Below are positions 60,531-64,000 of a stretch of 64,000 nt of DNA, one piece after another. Under the pieces are notes generated by a model. That model saw only the letters and a list, made by a program, of their open reading frames with translations, was not told where the DNA came from and ran no database searches. A program made the translations under genes and the position numbers. Every line of letters starts with the position of its first letter. The first letter of the stretch is position 1. Source of the DNA: Akkermansia sp. (GTDB lineage: Bacteria; Verrucomicrobiota; Verrucomicrobiia; Verrucomicrobiales; Akkermansiaceae). Location: contig JALFWB010000002.1 in NCBI GenBank assembly GCA_022787425.1, forward strand, positions 29,396-93,395, given 5' to 3'.

Positions 60531-62048
60531 ATGAAGACACTCCTTCTCGCCGCACTGGCAGCCTCCGCGCCCTTGGCTTTCTCCGCCCCGGCGGACAAGG
60601 CCAAGGCTCCCGCTGCCATCGACCTGCACAGCAATTACGTCGTTGTCATCAGCAAGGCTACGGCCGCCAAGCCGGAGTGGAAGCAGGTGGCTCAGGCCTT
60701 GGTGAAGAAGTACAAGGGGGCTGTCCTCTGCGAGGTGGACAAGCTCACGGAGTCCGAGTTCACTCTTGCGCTGCGCCGCAACAAGGCGCGCTATGCTGCC
60801 TATGTTCTCCGTCCGGAGGAGGCGGGGCGTGTGGTCAGCAACGCGGTCAACCGCGCTTCCCGTCGCGTGGACAGTGACCCATACGGGGATTGCATTTCGG
60901 GCATCATCACGGGCTTTACGGCCAAGGATGCCCTGCGCATTGCCGAGGCGCGCAAGCCCTTGGTAATCAAGCGGCTCCTGGGCACCACCAACGTGGGGGC
61001 GCCGCGCTTTGAGCACAGCTGCTGCATCACGGACTGGACGGGCGCACCCATCCTAGAGCAGACGGGCTACACGGAGCCGAAGCAGACGACCATCGACCCG
61101 AAGTCGCCGGAGGGCCAGAAGGGATTGCAGGGTATTTTTGCCGAGCAGCTCAGCACGCAGAAGCCGCAGCTTATTGTGACCTCCAGCCATGCTACCCAGT
61201 TCAACCTAGAGATGCCGTTCAGTCGGGGGCTCATCTACCCGTCCAACAATCGCTTCTATTTGGCAAACCAGAATGAGCAGATGATGGAGTTTGTGATGGA
61301 TGGTCTCAGCCCTGCCATGCGCGGTCAAACGGACGCGTTGGCGAAGCTGGCGGCCCGGCACAAGGCGGAGTCCATCAAGCCGGACGGTACACCGCGTGTG
61401 TGGCTGGCTGCGGGTAACTGCCTCTTCGGGGATGCGCACAATTCGCCGCACAGCATGGCGGTGACGGCCCTCTCTGCCTACACCTGCAATCAGGTGGTCG
61501 GTTATACTGTACCTTCTTGGTACGGACGAGGCGGCTGGGGGACGCTTTCCCTGCTGTTGGAAAATGTGCAGGGTACGACCTTGGCTCAGGCATGGTTCCT
61601 TAATAATCAGTACATCATCCATGACACGCTCAAGAATTTCCCGGAGCTGATGAAGGTGCGGCTGAACGACCCGGAGATGTCCGCCCGCTTCCAGAATGCC
61701 GTTTTGGCCAGCGGCGCCAAGCTCTCCGAGGCGAATATCAAGGATGCGCTCGGGCTGCCACACGACCGTGATGCCGTCACACTCTACGGCGACCCGGCAT
61801 GGAGCGCTACGGTGGATGAATCGCACACTACGTCGCCGCTCAAGGTGACTTGGAAGAATCCCAAGGAGTTCACCATCACGGCTTTAGGCGACCACAAGGG
61901 GCGCTGCGCGGTGTGGTTCCCCCGTGCGGAGACCGGGGCCGGTGCTACCGGTTGCGATGCCGCCGATGCTGTGTTCACCAACGACTTCATCATCTTCCCG
62001 CAGGTGGAAATGAAGAAGGGTGAGTCCCGCACGGTGCGTATCCGCTGA
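60531..62048 (+). CDS. Secreted protein with caspase-fold (clan CD)-like His/Cys motifs
   Basis: 505 aa; no named family is certain. Residues 1-19 are a signal peptide. The arrangement recalls clan CD cysteine peptidases (gingipain/clostripain type): a strand ending in a histidine, PQLIVTSSHATQ (His220), and then a strand ending in a cysteine, RVWLAAGNCLFGD (Cys297), followed by AVTALSAYTCNQVVGY. A C-terminal beta domain (about 430-505) resembles the Ig-like tail of such enzymes. The assignment rests on motif layout and is an inference. Its place after an M16 protease supports a role in peptide breakdown. Confidence 0.55.
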   Translation: MKTLLLAALAASAPLAFSAPADKAKAPAAIDLHSNYVVVISKATAAKPEWKQVAQALVKKYKGAVLCEVDKLTESEFTLALRRNKARYAAYVLRPEEAGRVVSNAVNRASRRVDSDPYGDCISGIITGFTAKDALRIAEARKPLVIKRLLGTTNVGAPRFEHSCCITDWTGAPILEQTGYTEPKQTTIDPKSPEGQKGLQGIFAEQLSTQKPQLIVTSSHATQFNLEMPFSRGLIYPSNNRFYLANQNEQMMEFVMDGLSPAMRGQTDALAKLAARHKAESIKPDGTPRVWLAAGNCLFGDAHNSPHSMAVTALSAYTCNQVVGYTVPSWYGRGGWGTLSLLLENVQGTTLAQAWFLNNQYIIHDTLKNFPELMKVRLNDPEMSARFQNAVLASGAKLSEANIKDALGLPHDRDAVTLYGDPAWSATVDESHTTSPLKVTWKNPKEFTITALGDHKGRCAVWFPRAETGAGATGCDAADAVFTNDFIIFPQVEMKKGESRTVRIR

Positions 62049-62067
62049 GAAAATTCGCTTCTCTTCC

Positions 62068-62109
62068 TGCCCCCGCCGCAAAATCGTTCTTGCAGCGGGG
62101 GCATTTTTG
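62068..62109 (+). terminator. Terminator of the peptidase operon
   Basis: TGCCCCCGC at 62068-62076 pairs perfectly with GCGGGGGCA at 62095-62103, followed by TTTTTG. The loop end carries the -35 hexamer of the next gene. Confidence 0.85.
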
Positions 62110-62118
62110 TGCTATATT
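62090..62118 (+). promoter_or_regulatory. Promoter of the unknown-GtrA gene pair, overlapping a terminator
   Basis: TTGCAG at 62090-62095 lies in the terminator hairpin. A 17-nt spacer covers its descending arm and T-run, then TATATT at 62113-62118. The ATG at 62141 follows after 22 nt. Confidence 0.7.
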
Positions 62119-62140
62119 ACGACTGTAAGCGGCTTTCATC

Positions 62141-62926
62141 ATGAATCACGATTCAGCATTTCTTTTCCCTTCCACTCTGCTCGGGCGCTATTGGACCCAA
62201 CACGCCCGCTTTGACCTGCTTTTTGATAAGGACGACATTCGGAAGATGCTCGGCCGCCGCTTCGGCTCGCTCATTTTCTTGGATCCCGCTGTGGCGTTCG
62301 GCCCGGCTTGTATGCGAGCCAACTCGCAGGAGGACGATGCGCTGACGTCCTTCTTCCTGCGCCACCTGCATGAGATTCGTTCTGAGTTCACGGTTTTCGT
62401 CACCACGGCGGACATCCTGCAGCCGGAGGCGGATGAGAACACTCCCGTCATCACGGAAAGCGATGATCCTTTCGTGCAAAACCGCATCAAACTGCACAAT
62501 GAAATCAACCTGCACTTCGGTCGCGTGCTCAATGTGCACCTGACGGAGATTGCTCACCCCTCGCCGGATTTCAACCCGATGATGCACAGCATTCTCAACC
62601 CGCCGGAGGGCACGAGCAAACTGCCCCTACCCCCTCTGGAGTTTCATCAGCTCTACTTCCCCACCCGCATCAAGGGCGATGTGGAGCGCTGCGTCCCCCT
62701 CGGTATCTCCCGCATCATCCCGGCGGCGCCTCCCCTCACCACAACGGAGATCGTTAAGGCTCTCAAGCCCGAGCTCCTTGACCGACTGCCCGACCCTGCC
62801 CCGGAGGATCCGTTCGGCTCTCGTCGCACCTCTGTCCATTCTTTCCAGTGGCTGGATCCCAAGGATGGATACCTCGTCTCCAAATCAGATCAGCTGACCC
62901 TGCTGGAGTTCTACTATGGCCTCTGA
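62141..62926 (+). CDS. Conserved-looking protein of unknown function
   Basis: 261 aa, soluble, no signal peptide, not recognised. Notable segments are SLIFLDPAVAFGPACMRANS, FTVFVTTADILQPEADE, and a Pro-rich C-terminal third ending DQLTLLEFYYGL. Its expression is supported by a good promoter. It overlaps the start of a GtrA-family membrane protein by 11 nt, so the two are translationally linked. Confidence 0.6.
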   Translation: MNHDSAFLFPSTLLGRYWTQHARFDLLFDKDDIRKMLGRRFGSLIFLDPAVAFGPACMRANSQEDDALTSFFLRHLHEIRSEFTVFVTTADILQPEADENTPVITESDDPFVQNRIKLHNEINLHFGRVLNVHLTEIAHPSPDFNPMMHSILNPPEGTSKLPLPPLEFHQLYFPTRIKGDVERCVPLGISRIIPAAPPLTTTEIVKALKPELLDRLPDPAPEDPFGSRRTSVHSFQWLDPKDGYLVSKSDQLTLLEFYYGL

Positions 62927-63404
62927 TGCAGCCCCCGCAGCCGGGCACACAGGCGGACAGTTTCTGCGCTTCGTCATCGTCGGCGTCCTCGCCACCGGTG
63001 TCCATTGGGGTGTCTACCTGCTCATCAACACGCTATTCTCCATCTCCCCGGAGAACGAGACCGCCTTGGCCGTCTCCTATGGTCTCGGTTACATCATCAG
63101 CTTCATCGGCAACTACCTCGCCTCCCTCAAATGGACCTTCAAGACCCGAGGCAATGCCAAGAAAGGCATCGGTTTCGCGCTCTCCCACGCCATCAACCTC
63201 GGTCTCCACGTCTCTTTCCTCAAACTTTTCCTCCACCTCCGCGTCGGCGACCTACTCGTCTCCCTCACCACCTACCTCCTCCCCTCCTCTCTCCTCTCGC
63301 TGCTCCCCCTCCTCTCCGACCCCACCTCCCTCACCCCCCTCCCCGTCTTCCTCATCGTCATCCCCATCAACTTCCTTCTCGTCCGCTACGCATTGAGGGA
63401 TTGA
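62916..63404 (+). CDS. GtrA family membrane protein
   Basis: A 162-aa protein with four predicted membrane helices. The family signature is clear: FLRFVIVGVLATGVHWGVYLL, then SYGLGYIISFIGNYLASLKWTF with the conserved N-x-x-x-x-x-W-x-F, and ISHAINLG-like LSHAINLGLH. GtrA proteins are thought to help move undecaprenyl-linked sugars or other polyprenyl-glycans across the inner membrane. It overlaps the preceding unknown gene. The C-terminal part has an unusual Leu/Ser/Pro-rich stretch. Confidence 0.85.
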   Translation: MASDAAPAAGHTGGQFLRFVIVGVLATGVHWGVYLLINTLFSISPENETALAVSYGLGYIISFIGNYLASLKWTFKTRGNAKKGIGFALSHAINLGLHVSFLKLFLHLRVGDLLVSLTTYLLPSSLLSLLPLLSDPTSLTPLPVFLIVIPINFLLVRYALRD

Positions 63405-63540
63405 TTACAAACGGAATGGGGAGGGCCGATTTCAATGACCCTTCTTCCGCCTGTAGAATCAAAGATTTCCATAATCCCCCAAAAAATCCAAATAACAATT
63501 ATGGTGGTACCAATTTTCAAGACATTTCGAGCAAACAGGC

Positions 63541-63569
63541 TTGATTGAGTCAGTCTGATGGGCTAAAAT
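63541..63569 (+). promoter_or_regulatory. Promoter of the IS3-family element
   Basis: TTGATT at 63541-63546, a 17-nt spacer, and TAAAAT at 63564-63569. The orfA ATG at 63587 follows after 17 nt. The left end of the element probably begins within this region (a TGA at 63542), but the right end is outside the window, so the inverted repeat cannot be confirmed. Confidence 0.55.
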
Positions 63570-63586
63570 ACACCGAAGTTACCATC

Positions 63587-63886
63587 ATGAGTAAGACACA
63601 TAAACGCCGTAACCATACGGCCGCATTCAAGAAGGAGGTTGTCTTGGCAACCTTCAAGGGAGAGAAGAGCATTCAGCAGATTGCCGCTGAGTACGAGATC
63701 CATCCGGATCCGGTGAGCAAGTGGAAGGCTCAGGGGCTCAAGTTGCTCGATGACGGCTTTAAGCCGTCATCCAAGAGCGAGCGGAAACGCTATGAGGATA
63801 CCATCACTCACCTACAGCAGCTACTCGGACAACGCGATCTTGAGCTTTCTTGGTTGTCTAAAAAATGCAAGGAGCCGGGGTTGTAG
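63587..63886 (+). CDS. IS3-family transposase OrfA
   Basis: A 99-aa DNA-binding protein. The N-terminal helix-turn-helix of the Tnp_1 type reads HTAAFKKEVVLATFKGEKSIQQIAAEYEIHP, split here as the family KxxVVxxxxxGxxSxxxIAxxxxxxPxxVxxWK pattern. A leucine-zipper-like segment ITHLQQLLGQRDLELSWL follows. It is normally joined to OrfB by ribosomal frameshifting to make the full transposase. Six A bases at 63860-63865, in codons AAA-AAA of this frame, are the likely slippery site. Confidence 0.85.
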   Translation: MSKTHKRRNHTAAFKKEVVLATFKGEKSIQQIAAEYEIHPDPVSKWKAQGLKLLDDGFKPSSKSERKRYEDTITHLQQLLGQRDLELSWLSKKCKEPGL

Positions 63887-64000
63887 GGAAACAGCGTTCT
63901 CAGCTCCTCGACAAAGATGTTTCCAAGGTGAGTCGCACCCGTCAATGCGAACTGCTTGGGGTACCTCGCAGTAGCAGCTATTACAAACCTCAGAAGAAGG
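63865..64000 (+). CDS. IS3-family transposase OrfB, 5' part
   Basis: A partial frame in the -1 phase relative to OrfA, entered at an ATG (63865) that overlaps the A6 slippery run. The start KQRSQLLDKDVSKVSRTRQC, then ELLGVPRSSSYYKP, matches the N-terminal part of IS3/IS150 OrfB, where a regular region precedes the DDE integrase core. The catalytic domain lies beyond the window. Confidence 0.8.
   Translation, partial: MQGAGVVGKQRSQLLDKDVSKVSRTRQCELLGVPRSSSYYKPQKK

Larger units (their letters stand above)
63542..64000 (+). mobile_element. IS3-family insertion sequence, left part only
   Basis: It contains the whole orfA and the first 45 codons of orfB in the -1 frame, the standard layout of IS3-family elements, and is cut by the window edge. 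The left boundary is approximate. The sequence is immediately downstream of GtrA in the same orientation. Confidence 0.75.

Overview
This 64 kb window comes from a GC-rich bacterial chromosome that most resembles the Verrucomicrobiota, probably an Akkermansia-like gut lineage. The signs are a secreted protein with a verrucomicrobial-type PEP-CTERM tail (PEPTT...RRRRQK), lysine synthesis through LL-diaminopimelate aminotransferase (DapL), a type III glutamine synthetase, an archaeal-type Thi4 thiazole synthase, LpxI for lipid A, and GxxExxY proteins. The taxon is inferred from gene content; no rRNA or tRNA gene was recognised.

Layout. 0.4-4.6 kb: argD, a secreted peptidoglycan amidase and recG. 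4.6-6.5 kb: repeat-rich DNA with two GxxExxY genes. 6.7-9.5 kb: glutamine synthetase behind a perfect sigma-54 promoter, then an orphan HicB-like regulator. 9.6-13.9 kb: a 1441-aa secreted IdeS/Mac-like (C66) cysteine peptidase with beta-rich repeats and a PEP-CTERM tail. 14.1-17 kb: thi4, thiE and dapL on the minus strand. 17-21.3 kb: aroB, two tandem M29 aminopeptidases and a phosphoesterase. 21.3-27.5 kb: small exported proteins, galM, argG and a three-gene polysaccharide cluster. 27.6-33.7 kb: pyrE, a NagZ-like GH3 enzyme, pyruvate dehydrogenase E1alpha/E1beta/E2 and lpxI. 33.7-37.5 kb (minus): yraN, rnhB, an exported protein and an NdpA-like protein.

37.5-48.1 kb: a complete type I-E CRISPR-Cas locus. 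The operon cas3-cas8e-cse2-cas6e-cas7e-cas5e-cas1-cas2 runs leftward. A 37-repeat/36-spacer array runs rightward from a shared leader of about 215 bp. 48.2-55.3 kb: a Ser/Thr kinase with an N-terminal zinc ribbon, a ROK-like sugar kinase, a TonB-like-anchored CAP-domain protein and a Sel1 lipoprotein. 55.4-62 kb: an operon of M20 dipeptidase, lone ABC ATPase, M16 protease and a secreted caspase-fold-like protein. 62.1-64 kb: an unknown protein, GtrA and the left part of an IS3-family element.

The most striking general signal is promoter architecture. At least 13 genes carry TTGnnn-N16-18-TAnnnT with the -10 box only 6-9 nt before the start codon, which predicts leaderless mRNAs. Genes inside operons mostly lack Shine-Dalgarno sequences. 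This rule corrects several start codons (pdhA, thi4, thiE, aroB, amidase). Promoters and terminators are packed tightly, and some terminator hairpins contain the next gene's -35 box.
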